Assembly: GCA_963772515.1 (NCBI GenBank)
Contig: CAVYXC010000002.1
Coordinates: 186,001 to 250,000 of the forward strand
Length of the DNA stretch: 64,000 bases
Reading direction: 5' to 3'
From: JAFAHD01 sp963772515
GTDB lineage: Bacteria > Vulcanimicrobiota > Vulcanimicrobiia > Eremiobacterales > Eremiobacteraceae
How positions within the stretch are numbered: the first letter of the stretch is position 1; each line of letters begins with the position of its first letter. Below are positions 9,480-17,968 of the stretch, in pieces. The translations under genes and the position numbers were made by a program. The notes under the pieces are model-generated. The model was not told the DNA's origin and made no database searches. It saw only the letters and a list, made by a program, of their open reading frames with translations.

Positions 9480-11129
9480 ATGATGAAGTCGCAGCCGCGC
9501 GATGCGGCTCTAGCCATCGCGAGCATCCGCGCGGGCGCATTGGCGCTGGTCGCAGCGTTGTATTTCCTCGGCTTGGGCAACGGCAGCCTCTGGGATAACA
9601 GCGAACCGACCTACGGCGAAGTGGTCAAGGAGATGTTCCTCACACGCGATTGGCTGTCGCTGCACTACAACTTCGCGCCCTGGTATATCCATCCGCCGCT
9701 CTGGTTTTGGACGGCCGGTGCCGCTGCCATCGCGTTCGGCCTCAACGAGTTCGCGGTGCGGCTGCCCAGCGCGCTATTCGGTGTGTTCGGCGCGGTCGCG
9801 GCATATTTCGCCGGGCGCCGCCTGTACGGCGAGACCGCCGGTGTCGTGAGCGGCCTGGCTCTCGGCACGAGTCTCGAGTACATCGTGCTCGCGCGCCTTG
9901 CGATCCTCGACACGATGCTCATCTTCTTCATCGCGGTCGCGACGCTGTGGGGCTACTTCGCGTTGCGCGACGGCGACCGCAGAGCGTTTTGGATCGCCGT
10001 CGTCGCCATGGCGTTGGGCACGATGACCAAGGGGCCCGTGGCAGTCGTACTGCCGCTGATCTCGCTCGGCGCGTGGTATCTGATCGAATGGTGGCGGCAC
10101 CGCGCGGGCCCCGGCGTGCCTGCGGATGGGTTGGATGCCTCGCGCGTCACGCGGTTGCCGTGGCTTGGCGGCGTCGTGGTCTTCGTGGTCCTCGGCGGCT
10201 CCTGGTTCGTGTCGCAAGCGGTGCTCCACGGCGCGCCGTTCGTCGACGAATACATCGGGCGCTCGACCTTCGGCCGTTATCTCGCGCCGTTCGAAAACCA
10301 GCCGGGGCCGATCTACTATTATGTACCGTTGCTGCTGCTCGGCTTTTTCCCGTACGTCGCCTTCCTGCCCAAGGCGATCAAGGAGGCATGGCTGCAGCAC
10401 AGTCGTGACGACGTCTTCTTGCTGTGCGCGGCCGGCATGCCGTTCGTGTTCTTCTCGTTGGCGCAGACAAAACTGCCCAATTATATAGCCATCATCTTCC
10501 CCGCGCTTGCGATTCTCGTCGGCGGGCTCGTCGGGCGCGCCATAGAGCGCAACGACCTGCGCAGTTTGCGCGGCGCGCTGCTGATGTTACCGCTCGCTCT
10601 CGTCCTGCTCGCGGTCGCCATCGTGCTCTACGTGCAGACGCAGCGCCTCGGACAGACCGCGCAGCTGGTGGCTCCGCTGACGCTGCTCGGCTGGATCGTC
10701 GTGCCGTCGGCGATCGCCACGTTTGGGCTGACACTCGCGCTGCGCCGCGCCTGGATCGCACCGCTCGGGCTGTCGCTGATGATGGGCGGCGTCGTGGCGG
10801 CACTCGTGCTGGGCATTCTGCCGGGGCTCGAGGCGCGTAAGCCGATGAAGGGCATGGCGACGTACATCCAGTCGCTGTGGCGGCCGGGTGATACGATCGC
10901 GATCACCGGCGTGCATGGCGGCTTCTCACTGCTGTTCTACACCAATGCGGGTCCGGTCAGCTTCTTGCGCACCGAAACCGATAAGGCCAACGCCGACGCT
11001 TTGCTCAAGGGAAGCGACCGCGTCTACGCGCTGATCGTGCCGTACGAGTACGCCGATCTGAAGGCGCGCGGCATCAACGCGCGCATCCTGGTACGCCGCC
11101 CGGACATGTGGCTGATAACGAATCGCTGA
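9480..11129 (+). CDS. GT39/ArnT-like membrane glycosyltransferase
   Basis: A 549-residue polytopic protein of the family that includes ArnT and protein O-mannosyltransferases, which move sugars from polyprenyl-phosphate donors to lipid A or proteins outside the membrane. The first periplasmic loop has the family acidic motif (GSLWDNSEPTYGEVVKEMF) followed by HPPLWFW, and some 11-12 membrane segments follow, with TMTKGPVAVVLP in the middle. The start is one of two adjacent ATGs at 9480 and 9483. The ribosome-binding site is weak, and a better AGGAG at 9441 serves no ATG in this frame. The acceptor is unknown. Transcribed divergently from hemC. Confidence 0.85.
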   Translation: MMKSQPRDAALAIASIRAGALALVAALYFLGLGNGSLWDNSEPTYGEVVKEMFLTRDWLSLHYNFAPWYIHPPLWFWTAGAAAIAFGLNEFAVRLPSALFGVFGAVAAYFAGRRLYGETAGVVSGLALGTSLEYIVLARLAILDTMLIFFIAVATLWGYFALRDGDRRAFWIAVVAMALGTMTKGPVAVVLPLISLGAWYLIEWWRHRAGPGVPADGLDASRVTRLPWLGGVVVFVVLGGSWFVSQAVLHGAPFVDEYIGRSTFGRYLAPFENQPGPIYYYVPLLLLGFFPYVAFLPKAIKEAWLQHSRDDVFLLCAAGMPFVFFSLAQTKLPNYIAIIFPALAILVGGLVGRAIERNDLRSLRGALLMLPLALVLLAVAIVLYVQTQRLGQTAQLVAPLTLLGWIVVPSAIATFGLTLALRRAWIAPLGLSLMMGGVVAALVLGILPGLEARKPMKGMATYIQSLWRPGDTIAITGVHGGFSLLFYTNAGPVSFLRTETDKANADALLKGSDRVYALIVPYEYADLKARGINARILVRRPDMWLITNR

Positions 11130-11140
11130 TGCGGGATCAG

Positions 11141-11422
11141 CTAGTCGCGGTTGGGAGGCTGACCCGGAAGGGTGAGCGTCTTCGTCACGGCGAGTTCGTC
11201 CACGCGCAACTTGTGCACGACGAGCTCGTCGATCTCGACGGAGCCAAGGCGAGCGCGGCCTACGTTCGCGCGACGCACGGTCGCACGGCCTACCCCGAGC
11301 GCACCAAGCGCGAGCGACCCCACGGCCGCCGTCCCGATCGCGACGGCGCCGATCGCGAGCGCTCCGACCGCGGCGACGGCCGCGGCTTGAGCGATCAATG
11401 CGAGCGCGCGTCGCGAGTCCAC
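11141..11422 (-). CDS. Short repetitive Ala/Gly/Val protein with beta-helix-like five-residue periodicity
   Basis: A 93-residue protein whose middle is built of roughly five-residue units (GALAIGAVAIGTAAVGSLAL, then GALGVGRATVRRANVGRARL), ending in SVEIDELVVHKLRVDELAV. The first 40 residues are hydrophobic and could enter a membrane; the rest looks like a short parallel beta-helix, as in pentapeptide-repeat or bactofilin-like proteins. I recognise no characterised family. The start is GTG at 11422, 6 bases after the ccsA stop, so it is probably the last gene of the cytochrome-maturation operon. A longer plus-strand frame over the same bases has arginine-rich shadow composition and was discarded. 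Confidence 0.6.
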   Translation of the reverse strand: MDSRRALALIAQAAAVAAVGALAIGAVAIGTAAVGSLALGALGVGRATVRRANVGRARLGSVEIDELVVHKLRVDELAVTKTLTLPGQPPNRD

Positions 11423-11428
11423 GTCAGA

Positions 11429-12379
11429 TCACTTATACGAGTGCAGACCGCTGAACACGATGTTCACCGCGAAGTAGCTGAACAGCACGGTCAAGAAGCC
11501 GATGATCGAGATCCAGGCCGTGACCTTGCCGCGCATGGATGGTCTGGTGTGCAGATGCACGTACGTCAGCGTAGACGATCCAGTTGGCCAGCGCCGCCGT
11601 CTCCTTTGGATCCCACTGCCAATAGCTGCCCCACGAGACGTGCGCCCACAGCGACCGAGGATGATGCCGGCGGTGAGCAGGATCTCGCCGATCGAATTCA
11701 CGCGATACGCCGCGACGTCGAGCTTGCTTGAGGGCGGCACAGCTTCCACCCACGCCAGCCACCACGGCCGTACGAAGCCGAGATCTGCGGTCTGCGAGGA
11801 CACCGCCGCGCCGACCGACTTGCCGGCTATGGCCAGCATCCGATCCTCGTCGGCCTTCTTGAACAGATACATGATGCTGAGCACGCAGCCGATGAGGAAT
11901 GCTGCATACGACGCGAGGACGACGGGCACGTGGATGTAGATCCAGCTGCTCTGCAAGGACGGGACCAGCGGCTCGAGACCTCGATTCCAACCCTTTGCAT
12001 ATGCCAACAGGGCGTCGGAGAACACGAAGGCAAGCGGCGCCGCGAACCAGATGCGGTAGCGCGCGCCGAAGATCAAGAAGAAAATTGCAGTGAACAGCGA
12101 CACGACGGACAGCGAACCGTACAGGTCATTCCATGGAACGTGATGTCCGTAGTACCAGCGTATGCCGAGACTTATGATCTGCGCGATGATGCCCAGCGAG
12201 GCGAGCACGATGCCGGCTCCCAAGGGCGTCCAGCTGCGGAAAAACCAATAGCCCGCGAACACGAGCGCGGCGACGAGATACAGCACGACGGCCGCCTCAT
12301 ACCACGCCATGTACGCAGCAGTGTGCGCGTCCATGAGCGCAGTGACGTTCGTGTTGTACTGGGAGTACGAGTTAGGCAT
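11429..12379 (-). CDS. ccsA: Cytochrome c biogenesis protein CcsA/CcsB (heme channel), with two compensating frameshifts
   Basis: CcsA carries heme across the membrane in System II cytochrome c maturation together with ResB. Membrane segments typical of the family run through GIIAQIISLGIRWYYGHHVPW and WIYIHVPVVLASYAAFLIG. The open frame loses the family near residue 243 (about position 11652), where the essential WWD heme-binding motif, WGSYWQWDPKET, continues in another frame; it returns near 11569 at YVHLHTRPSMRGKVTAW. One missing and one extra base explain both shifts. If corrected, the protein is a normal CcsA; as given, the heme-binding loop is scrambled. Starts at ATG 12379, 6 bases after the resB stop region. 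Confidence 0.85.
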   Translation of the reverse strand: MPNSYSQYNTNVTALMDAHTAAYMAWYEAAVVLYLVAALVFAGYWFFRSWTPLGAGIVLASLGIIAQIISLGIRWYYGHHVPWNDLYGSLSVVSLFTAIFFLIFGARYRIWFAAPLAFVFSDALLAYAKGWNRGLEPLVPSLQSSWIYIHVPVVLASYAAFLIGCVLSIMYLFKKADEDRMLAIAGKSVGAAVSSQTADLGFVRPWWLAWVEAVPPSSKLDVAAYRVNSIGEILLTAGIILGRCGRTSRGAAIGSGIQRRRRRWPTGSSTLTYVHLHTRPSMRGKVTAWISIIGFLTVLFSYFAVNIVFSGLHSYK

Positions 12380-12385
12380 AGGCGC

Positions 12386-13775
12386 TCACAGTTTCCGGGA
12401 CCGACCCGCTCTCTCGGCGGCGAAAGGTGCTCCGACAACGCTTTCACCAGCGAGCCGAAATCATCCTCATACATCGCATTGCCTTTGGTCGTCGTCGCTG
12501 CGATTTCAACCACAGCCGCGCCCGCATTGTGGCGAACGCGCGCGTACAGCTTGATGGGCATGAAGAACAGCGCCATCACGAAGCCGGCGGACAGGATCAG
12601 CGCGCCGGCACCTACCCACAGCTCGCCGGGGTCATACCTGTACGTCAAACCTGACCAGGCCACCGGCGGCAGAGCTATGATCGTGTAGCCGTCGCCGGCA
12701 TCGAAGGTGGCGCCGACCGGAAGCAGGATCGGTTTTTGTGTGATGGGGATCTGATCGTGGAACACCCACAGCGCGTAGGTGTCGACCTTAGGCAGCGGCA
12801 CGCCGATCGGCGCTTGCGACGGATCTGACGGGCCGAGCATGGTGCCGTATTCGATCACGCGGCTCGTGCCGGGCAGGTAGACGACATCTTGCGGCCCGAG
12901 CCTGTCAGTTGCGCCTTGCACCGCGACCGGTTTGCCGAAGCGCGAGTATCTCGAGATTTCCGCCGAACCCGTAGGACGCCTGATAGATATAGACGTTACC
13001 CGCAGTGACGAAGGGGTGGTTCACGAGGATGCTCACCTTCGCATCGGTGTCGCCGCCCGATACGTGGACGTCGGATTGGAAGCGCGATGCCTGATACATC
13101 AGACCTTCTTTGGTCTGCACCGGCTCGAAACGGCCGATGAAGCGCGACTAACGTTACGTTCAAGCCGGCCTGCGGCACGCTCGCAGTTTGGCCGGAGAAG
13201 ATCTGCAACTGGCCGCGATACCCCCATAGCCAGCCGGCGAACACGCCGATCGCGATGACCGCGAATCCCACGTGTGCGACGAGCACGCCGTAGCGCGCCC
13301 ACTTCTGCTTGTCGGCGAAGATCCAGTGGTCGCCGCCATCGATGTCTTGCGTCCGCACCGTGAAACCATGCCGGCGAGCGAAGCGCCGACCGCGTCGACT
13401 CGTCGCGTCGAAATCGAGCGTCGATTCTTGAGCTCGCGTGGAGGCCGAAGTTCTCGATCGGTACTGCGCGATCTTTGGGAAAGCGCTTGGGAATCACGCG
13501 CCGGAAGGTGCATACCGACATGGATATCAGCAGCAGCAGCACCAGCGTGATGTACGGCCACGAATGGAAGATGTTCGTGAGATGCAGGCGCAGGATCGCG
13601 TTGGCGATCGGCGCGCGGGTATTCATCATAATAGCGTTCCAGCCGGCATGGTTTTGGTCGACGCTCGTACCGACGATAGTCATACGCGGCCCAAATGAAC
13701 GAATACGACGACGGGGAACATCACGTTCGAGAGCACGTCGAGCGTCTGGTCGTAGAGGCTGCGCTGGTTGGTCAT
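12386..13775 (-). pseudogene. resB: Cytochrome c biogenesis protein ResB, broken by about six frameshifts
   Basis: Pieces of one ResB protein can be followed in order through all three minus frames: LSNVMFPVVVFVHL from ATG 13775; LRLHLTNIFHSWPYITLVLL with CTFRRVIPKRFP; ELKNRRSISTRRVDAVG; HWIFADKQKWARYGVLVAHV; EGLMYQASRFQSDVHVSGG; then QDVVYLPGTSRVIEYGTML and a last membrane segment. Frame changes fall near 13685, 13433, 13366, 13145, 12950 and 12425. All expected ResB parts are present, with paired early membrane helices, a large periplasmic domain and a terminal helix. Nothing is deleted, so sequencing or assembly error is at least as likely as true decay. It lies between tatC and ccsA. Confidence 0.8.
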
Positions 13776-13789
13776 AGTGCGTTCTTGCG

Positions 13790-14509
13790 TCACGCGGGGA
13801 TGCCCGCGGGCACGATTCGTGGCTCCGTCAGCCGCACGACGATGATGCTGAGCAGATATAATCCGGCAAGCGGTGCGGCGAGGAGCAGCATAGTCAGTGG
13901 ATTGCCGTCCGGCGCGCCGATGCCTGCCAAGATCAGGATGGCGATCATGGCGTGCCGCCACTTATCCGCCAGCAGTTTTGAATTGACGATGCCGACGCTC
14001 GCGAGCAGCGACAGCACGATCGGCAATTGGAACATCACCGCGAAGATGCCGAGCAGGATGACGATGAATCCGATGGTCGGGTCGAGCTGATACGTGCCGA
14101 CGAGGCCAGAGGCTTGCGTGAGGTTCAGCAGCGCGCGCAACACGAGCGGCAAGACGACCAAGCCGCAGAATGCGATGCCCAAGAACGACATCAACAGCGA
14201 TGGAACCGCGTACCACACGACGCGCGAACGCAGCCGGCGATCCAGCGCGGGCGCGACGAATGCGTAGAGCTCGTAGAGCACGATCGGGAAGCCGACCACG
14301 AGCCCGACGAGCAACGACAGCTTGATGTACACGCGGATGATCTCGGCGGGCGAGAACACATGCAGTTGAATGCCCGGAATGAAAAAGCGCTCGAGCAGCA
14401 CGAGCAGCTTCGGCATCAGCGGAAACGCGACGAGCGAGACGATGCTGACGGTCGCGATCGAGATGATAAGACGAGTGCGGAGCTCCGCGAGGTGCTCCGT
14501 GAATGTCAT
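13790..14509 (-). CDS. tatC: Twin-arginine translocase subunit TatC
   Basis: TatC is the signal-peptide receptor of the Tat pathway, which exports folded, often cofactor-loaded proteins. The 239-residue product starts with FTEHLAELRTRLIIS, the conserved TatC N-terminus, and has six membrane helices, the FSPAEIIRVYIKLSLL loop, LYELYAFVAPAL and a central GIFAVMFQLPIVLSLL. It follows tatA after 65 bases and precedes resB by 14 bases, consistent with one operon for the respiratory membrane. Likely cargo nearby includes the molybdoenzyme at 43 kb. Confidence 0.96.
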   Translation of the reverse strand: MTFTEHLAELRTRLIISIATVSIVSLVAFPLMPKLLVLLERFFIPGIQLHVFSPAEIIRVYIKLSLLVGLVVGFPIVLYELYAFVAPALDRRLRSRVVWYAVPSLLMSFLGIAFCGLVVLPLVLRALLNLTQASGLVGTYQLDPTIGFIVILLGIFAVMFQLPIVLSLLASVGIVNSKLLADKWRHAMIAILILAGIGAPDGNPLTMLLLAAPLAGLYLLSIIVVRLTEPRIVPAGIPA

Positions 14510-14574
14510 CTCCGCGTCCTCGGAATGGCGCGCGGCGGGCGGAGCGTCCTGGTGCGACGTCTGAATGGGTGGCG

Positions 14575-14826
14575 CTATTGCGGCGGCGGCGCGGCGGATG
14601 AAGCGGACGGATCAGAAGGCGGAGCAGCCGGACTCGGGGGCACCGCTGTGTCCTGCACCGGCGCGTCCGGCGGGGTCTTGGTGGAAACCGCGGCGTCGAA
14701 TTCTTTCTTGGCTTGGCCCATCGAGCGCGCCAGCTTTGGTATCTGGTCTGCGCCGAACAGGATGATGGCGGCGCCGATGATGACGGCGATGATGGGCGCG
14801 TCGATGATTGCGTACACGGGTGACAT
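14575..14826 (-). CDS. tatA: Sec-independent translocase protein TatA/TatB
   Basis: An 83-residue protein with one N-terminal membrane helix, then FGADQIPKLARSMGQAKKEF, which is the TatA/Hcf106 signature (hinge glycine, amphipathic helix), and a tail rich in proline, alanine and serine. TatA oligomers form the translocation path. TatA and TatB cannot be separated by sequence here, and only one such gene is present beside tatC, so it may do both jobs as in minimal TatAC systems. It starts 18 bases downstream of a strong hairpin, suggesting that the tat genes are transcriptionally separated from the upstream polyprenyl synthase. Confidence 0.93.
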   Translation of the reverse strand: MSPVYAIIDAPIIAVIIGAAIILFGADQIPKLARSMGQAKKEFDAAVSTKTPPDAPVQDTAVPPSPAAPPSDPSASSAAPPPQ

Positions 14827-14843
14827 GTGAGGGCTCCTTCCGT

Positions 14844-14876
14844 GGGACGGGTTCGCGCAAGCGCGAAAACCGTCCC
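14844..14876 (-). terminator. GC-rich hairpin between the polyprenyl synthase gene and tatA
   Basis: GGGACGG and CCGTCCC pair as an outer stem and GCGCGAA with TTCGCGC as an inner stem with a two-base AA/TT tip and a small bulge. The structure fills the 56-base gap between two same-strand genes. No T-run follows, so it may act as a pause, an RNA-stability element or a partial terminator rather than a full one. Confidence 0.5.
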
Positions 14877-14882
14877 CCGCGC

Positions 14883-15890
14883 TCAGAATGAAAAAGCGCT
14901 TAGACTGCGGGCCATGCTGGCCAGTTCGTCGCGGGCGGCTGACGGCGGCAGCGGTGTCAGGGCGGCGAGCGCTTCTTCGGCGTAGCGCTGCATCGGTGCC
15001 GTGGTCTGGTCGATCACCCGGCGATCTCGCAACAGCTCGACCACGCGCTCAAGCGCCGGCCGGGCCTGCTCCGACCCTGCGTCCTCGAAAGCGAACAAGG
15101 TCTCCACGCGCCCCCGCGCTTGCGCTCCCCCCTGCTCGAGGGCGACGATCAGCGGCAGCGTCATCTTCTTCTCGCGCAGATCGCTGCCGGCGGGTTTGCC
15201 GAGCTGCGCCTCGTCGGCCACCGCGTCGTACAGATCGTCGCGGATCTGGAACGCAAGCCCGAACAGCCGCCCGAATTCGCGCAGCGCATGCACGTGCGGA
15301 TCCGCGCGCAGTGCGATTCCGGGCGCGCGCCCTGCGTGCAGCAGCGCGTTGATGGCGCCGACTTCCGCGCACGAGCCGAACAGTTCGGCGGTCTTCTTGC
15401 CTATGATCTCGAGATAGCGCTGCGGCGTCATCGCGAGATCGCCCGCGGCGCGCAGCTGTTTGACCTCGCCGTTGCAGATCTCGGCCAGCATCGCCGCCAG
15501 AATCGTCGGCACGGGCGGCGCGTAGCCCAGCGTGATCTTCTTGAACACCCACGAGAAGAGATAGTCGCCGGCGAGCACCGAGAAGCGATTGCCGTACGCG
15601 CGATTGGTGGACTCGCGTCCACGCCGCGTGTCGGCGTTGTCGAGCACGTCGTCGTGGATCAGCGTTGCGACGTGGATGAGCTCCATGTACGAGGCCAGCA
15701 CCGGGTCGTCGGGCGCCGATGCGTTGACCGCGCGGCCGGCGAGCATCGTGATGCGCGGGCGCAAGCGCTTGCCGCCGGCGTCGAGCATGCTCCAGACCGC
15801 GCCGGCGATGTGCGCGTTCTCCTGCGACAGCTCTTCGCGCACGAACTGCTCGACGACCGCGTGGATCGGAGATCTCGATTCCTCGATCAT
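14883..15890 (-). CDS. Polyprenyl diphosphate synthase (trans, long chain)
   Basis: This enzyme extends allylic diphosphates with isopentenyl diphosphate to make the side chain of menaquinone. The 335-residue product has GGKRLRPRITMLAG, the first aspartate-rich motif in LIHDDVLDNADTRRG and the second in FQIRDDLYDAVAD, plus GKKTAELFGSCAEVGA. The residues just before the first motif (MELIHVATL) are small, as in long-chain synthases such as heptaprenyl or octaprenyl types; chain length cannot be set from this. The ATG at 15890 overlaps the stop of the upstream methyltransferase gene as ATGA, and pairing with a quinone methyltransferase supports a quinone-tail role. Confidence 0.93.
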   Translation of the reverse strand: MIEESRSPIHAVVEQFVREELSQENAHIAGAVWSMLDAGGKRLRPRITMLAGRAVNASAPDDPVLASYMELIHVATLIHDDVLDNADTRRGRESTNRAYGNRFSVLAGDYLFSWVFKKITLGYAPPVPTILAAMLAEICNGEVKQLRAAGDLAMTPQRYLEIIGKKTAELFGSCAEVGAINALLHAGRAPGIALRADPHVHALREFGRLFGLAFQIRDDLYDAVADEAQLGKPAGSDLREKKMTLPLIVALEQGGAQARGRVETLFAFEDAGSEQARPALERVVELLRDRRVIDQTTAPMQRYAEEALAALTPLPPSAARDELASMARSLSAFSF

Positions 15891-16633
15891 GCGAGCAGGT
15901 CCGCGGTCAGCGGGACTTCGACGGACGTGTTCGCCCGCACGCGCTCTTTGGTGCCGATGTGCAGCGCGACGGCGCCGCCCATCAATCGTATGTAGCGCAC
16001 GTGTGCGAAGCCGCCGGCTTGGAACAGTGCGGCGAGGCCATCGGCGTCGGGGAAGTTGACGAGCGACTGGGGCAGATAGCGGTACGCCGCTGCGTCGCCA
16101 CCGGCGATCCGCCCGACCACCGGCAGCACATTATAGAAGTAGAGATAGAACAAGCGCCGCCACAGCGGGTTGGGCGGCTTGCTGATCTCGAGGTTGACGA
16201 ACGAGGCGCCGGGTTTGAGGACGCGTGCGACCTCGCGCAGACATGCGCCGATGTCGACGATGTTGCGCATCGAGTAGCCCATCGCGGCGCCGTCGAAGAC
16301 GCCTGTTTCGAACGGCAGCGCCAGGACGTCGCCTTCGTGATAGGTGATGTTCGCGGGCGTCGCGTGCGCGCGAGCCACCTCGAGCATGCGAGGGCTGAAG
16401 TCGATCGCGTCGACCAGGCCTTCCGGAACGCGCCGCGCCATGATGCGAGCGAGGCCGCCGGTGCCGCAGCATAGGTCGAGCACGTGGCCGTCGTCGGCGA
16501 CATGGAGCTGGTTGATGGCCAGCATCCGCCACAGCTCGTCGAGGCCGCCGGTCATGGCGGTGTTGGCGCGATCGTAGCGGGCTGCGATACGGTCGAACAG
16601 CTCGCGCACGACGCTTCCTTTATCTATGCTCAT
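15887..16633 (-). CDS. menG: Demethylmenaquinone methyltransferase (UbiE/MenG)
   Basis: MenG methylates demethylmenaquinone in the last step of menaquinone synthesis; UbiE homologues also act on ubiquinone precursors. The 248-residue protein shows FDRIAARYDRANTAMTGG at the N-terminus, the SAM motif VLDLCCGTGGLARIM, AIDFSPRMLEVAR, and the family marker MGYSMRNIVD. LYFYNVLPVVGRIAGGD near the C-terminus is also typical. No other ubiquinone gene is present. With System II cytochrome maturation nearby, menaquinone is more likely. It heads the operon menG - polyprenyl synthase and is divergent from the PLD gene at 16704. Confidence 0.92.
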   Translation of the reverse strand: MSIDKGSVVRELFDRIAARYDRANTAMTGGLDELWRMLAINQLHVADDGHVLDLCCGTGGLARIMARRVPEGLVDAIDFSPRMLEVARAHATPANITYHEGDVLALPFETGVFDGAAMGYSMRNIVDIGACLREVARVLKPGASFVNLEISKPPNPLWRRLFYLYFYNVLPVVGRIAGGDAAAYRYLPQSLVNFPDADGLAALFQAGGFAHVRYIRLMGGAVALHIGTKERVRANTSVEVPLTADLLA

Positions 16634-16703
16634 GAAACGATGTGCGCTTCGGACGGCTTTCCGGCCTTTCCTGGCATGGCGCTAGACGCACACGCCGGAG
16701 TGC

Positions 16704-17624
16704 GTGATTGGTCACATCGTGGCAGATCTGCATGTCAGCATCGGCGCGCAGGCACGCGTCACGTTGTGCGACGCGTTTGCGGCCGCGCGCAGTTCGATTC
16801 GCGCGCAGTTCCACAGCCTCGGCGATCCCGATGTGGTCGGCGCGCTCAACGCCGCAGCCGCGCGCGGCGTGGACGTCACGTTGCATCTCGAAGGTGATGT
16901 GGGCCGCTACGACCGCAAGCGTGCCAAGCAGCCCAGGGACGACCCGGGCCGTGTGTCTTTCGCGCGCTACTCCCGCATACTCGATGATCGCATCCATATC
17001 GTCGTCGAAGACGATCCGCTTGTGCTCGAACATGCGAAAGCGGCGGTGGTGGATGGCCGGCGCGCATTCATCTCGACGGCGAATCCGAATCAGGCGGGCT
17101 TCTGGGAGCCAGGAGATTTCCTCGTGGAAGATGACGCGCCGGCGGATGTCGCGGCCGTCGGCACCGCGATCGTGGATGGCGATGCGCAGACCGGGCGGAT
17201 CATCAATGGTCCAGATCCGGGTCAGCGCGCGCGCATCGCGGCGCTGTTGGACGCGCCAGTGGACGAACGCATCGCGATCGAGGATCTATCGGATTCGCTG
17301 ATCGTCGATGCATTGAAGGCGCGCGCGGCGCGTGGACAACACGATGAGGTGCTGGTCAAGCGCGAGCGCGACACGCGCACGGATTGTTTCCAATCGTTGA
17401 CCAGATCAGGCGTCGACGTGCGCACGCTGCCTGGGGCATACTTGCATGCGAAATACATCGATGCGGGCGATCGGCTCTATATCGGCTCCGCCAACCTCAC
17501 AAGGAACGGCCTCGATGAGGCCCGCGAGGTCGGCATCATAGCGTCCCAGGGCGACTTCGACGATGGTGCTGCCTCCGTGCGCGCGGAGTTCGACCGCCTG
17601 TGGTCGCAGGCCGAGCCCGTTTGA
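16704..17624 (+). CDS. Phospholipase D-family protein with an atypical second HKD motif
   Basis: A 306-residue protein with two PLD half-sites. The first is canonical, HAKAAVVD followed by STAN. The second reads HAKYIDAGDRLYIGSANLT; histidine, lysine and the GSAN element are present, but the spacing is one residue short and the aspartate sits at K+3 or K+6 instead of K+5. No signal peptide is evident, so it looks cytosolic. PLD-fold proteins include lipases, nucleases and transferases, and nothing here selects among them. The start is GTG at 16704, divergent from menG. Family membership is clear; activity is uncertain. Confidence 0.75.
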   Translation: MIGHIVADLHVSIGAQARVTLCDAFAAARSSIRAQFHSLGDPDVVGALNAAAARGVDVTLHLEGDVGRYDRKRAKQPRDDPGRVSFARYSRILDDRIHIVVEDDPLVLEHAKAAVVDGRRAFISTANPNQAGFWEPGDFLVEDDAPADVAAVGTAIVDGDAQTGRIINGPDPGQRARIAALLDAPVDERIAIEDLSDSLIVDALKARAARGQHDEVLVKRERDTRTDCFQSLTRSGVDVRTLPGAYLHAKYIDAGDRLYIGSANLTRNGLDEAREVGIIASQGDFDDGAASVRAEFDRLWSQAEPV

Positions 17625-17712
17625 CCGGCACCCCGCCATAATATCCGTACTACCCCCTGCCCTTCTTCGGTGTTTCCCACGAAGCCCGACCGGCGGCCCA
17701 TGACCTACCATA

Positions 17713-17728
17713 CAAGTGTCAACACTTG
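17713..17728. promoter_or_regulatory. Operator-like dyad upstream of a small membrane-protein gene
   Basis: CAAGTGT and ACACTTG form a perfect 7-bp inverted repeat with a 2-base centre (CA), 22 bases before the ATG at 17750 and just before its GGAGG. The size and tight spacing are typical of a dimeric regulator site. No gene for such a regulator is adjacent, so the binding protein is unknown. Confidence 0.45.
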
Positions 17729-17749
17729 CTCTCTATGGAGGTTTGGACC

Positions 17750-17908
17750 ATGCGCTTCTCAACACAACTCATCATCGACATCGCCTGTGGGCTGATCGTC
17801 ATCGCGTTGCTGGTCGTCCCGCTGCTCGTGACGCAACGGTACCAGCCGCAGGCCAACGCCAACGCTCACGTTCATCGTGTCTCGGCTTCAGCTCAGCGCG
17901 CGAATTGA
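17750..17908 (+). CDS. 52-residue single-pass membrane protein, unknown
   Basis: The protein has one hydrophobic segment (about residues 7-28, IIDIACGLIVIALLVVPLLV) and a polar C-terminal tail with several histidines and alanines. The ATG at 17750 is preceded by GGAGG at 17738-17742, a good ribosome-binding site. An earlier in-frame TTG/ATG would begin before that site. It stands alone between a PLD gene and the convergent tatD, with an operator-like dyad in its leader and a long inverted repeat at its 3' end. I recognise no family. The strong translation signal makes it a credible gene. Confidence 0.6.
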   Translation: MRFSTQLIIDIACGLIVIALLVVPLLVTQRYQPQANANAHVHRVSASAQRAN

Positions 17909-17919
17909 GCGGATGCGGC

Positions 17920-17966
17920 AAAAGGAGCCAGTCGGCGCATCCCACGGGGGAAGTCCGACCGGCTCC
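17920..17966 (-). terminator. Rho-independent terminator downstream of tatD
   Basis: On the minus strand GGAGCC-G-GTCGG pairs with CCGAC-T-GGCTCC (12 bp including one G-U), with a 19-base loop, and is followed by TTTT. It begins 3 bases after the tatD stop codon. An outer inverted repeat, TTGAGCGG (17905-17912) with CCGCTCAA (17973-17980), encloses it and could give a longer cruciform that also stops the convergent small gene. Confidence 0.75.
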
Positions 17967-17968
17967 GG

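Noticed and set aside
8418..11129. A single 903-codon plus-strand frame
   Set aside because: Its first 350 codons are antisense to hemC with arginine-rich shadow composition; only the part from 9480 is the glycosyltransferase.
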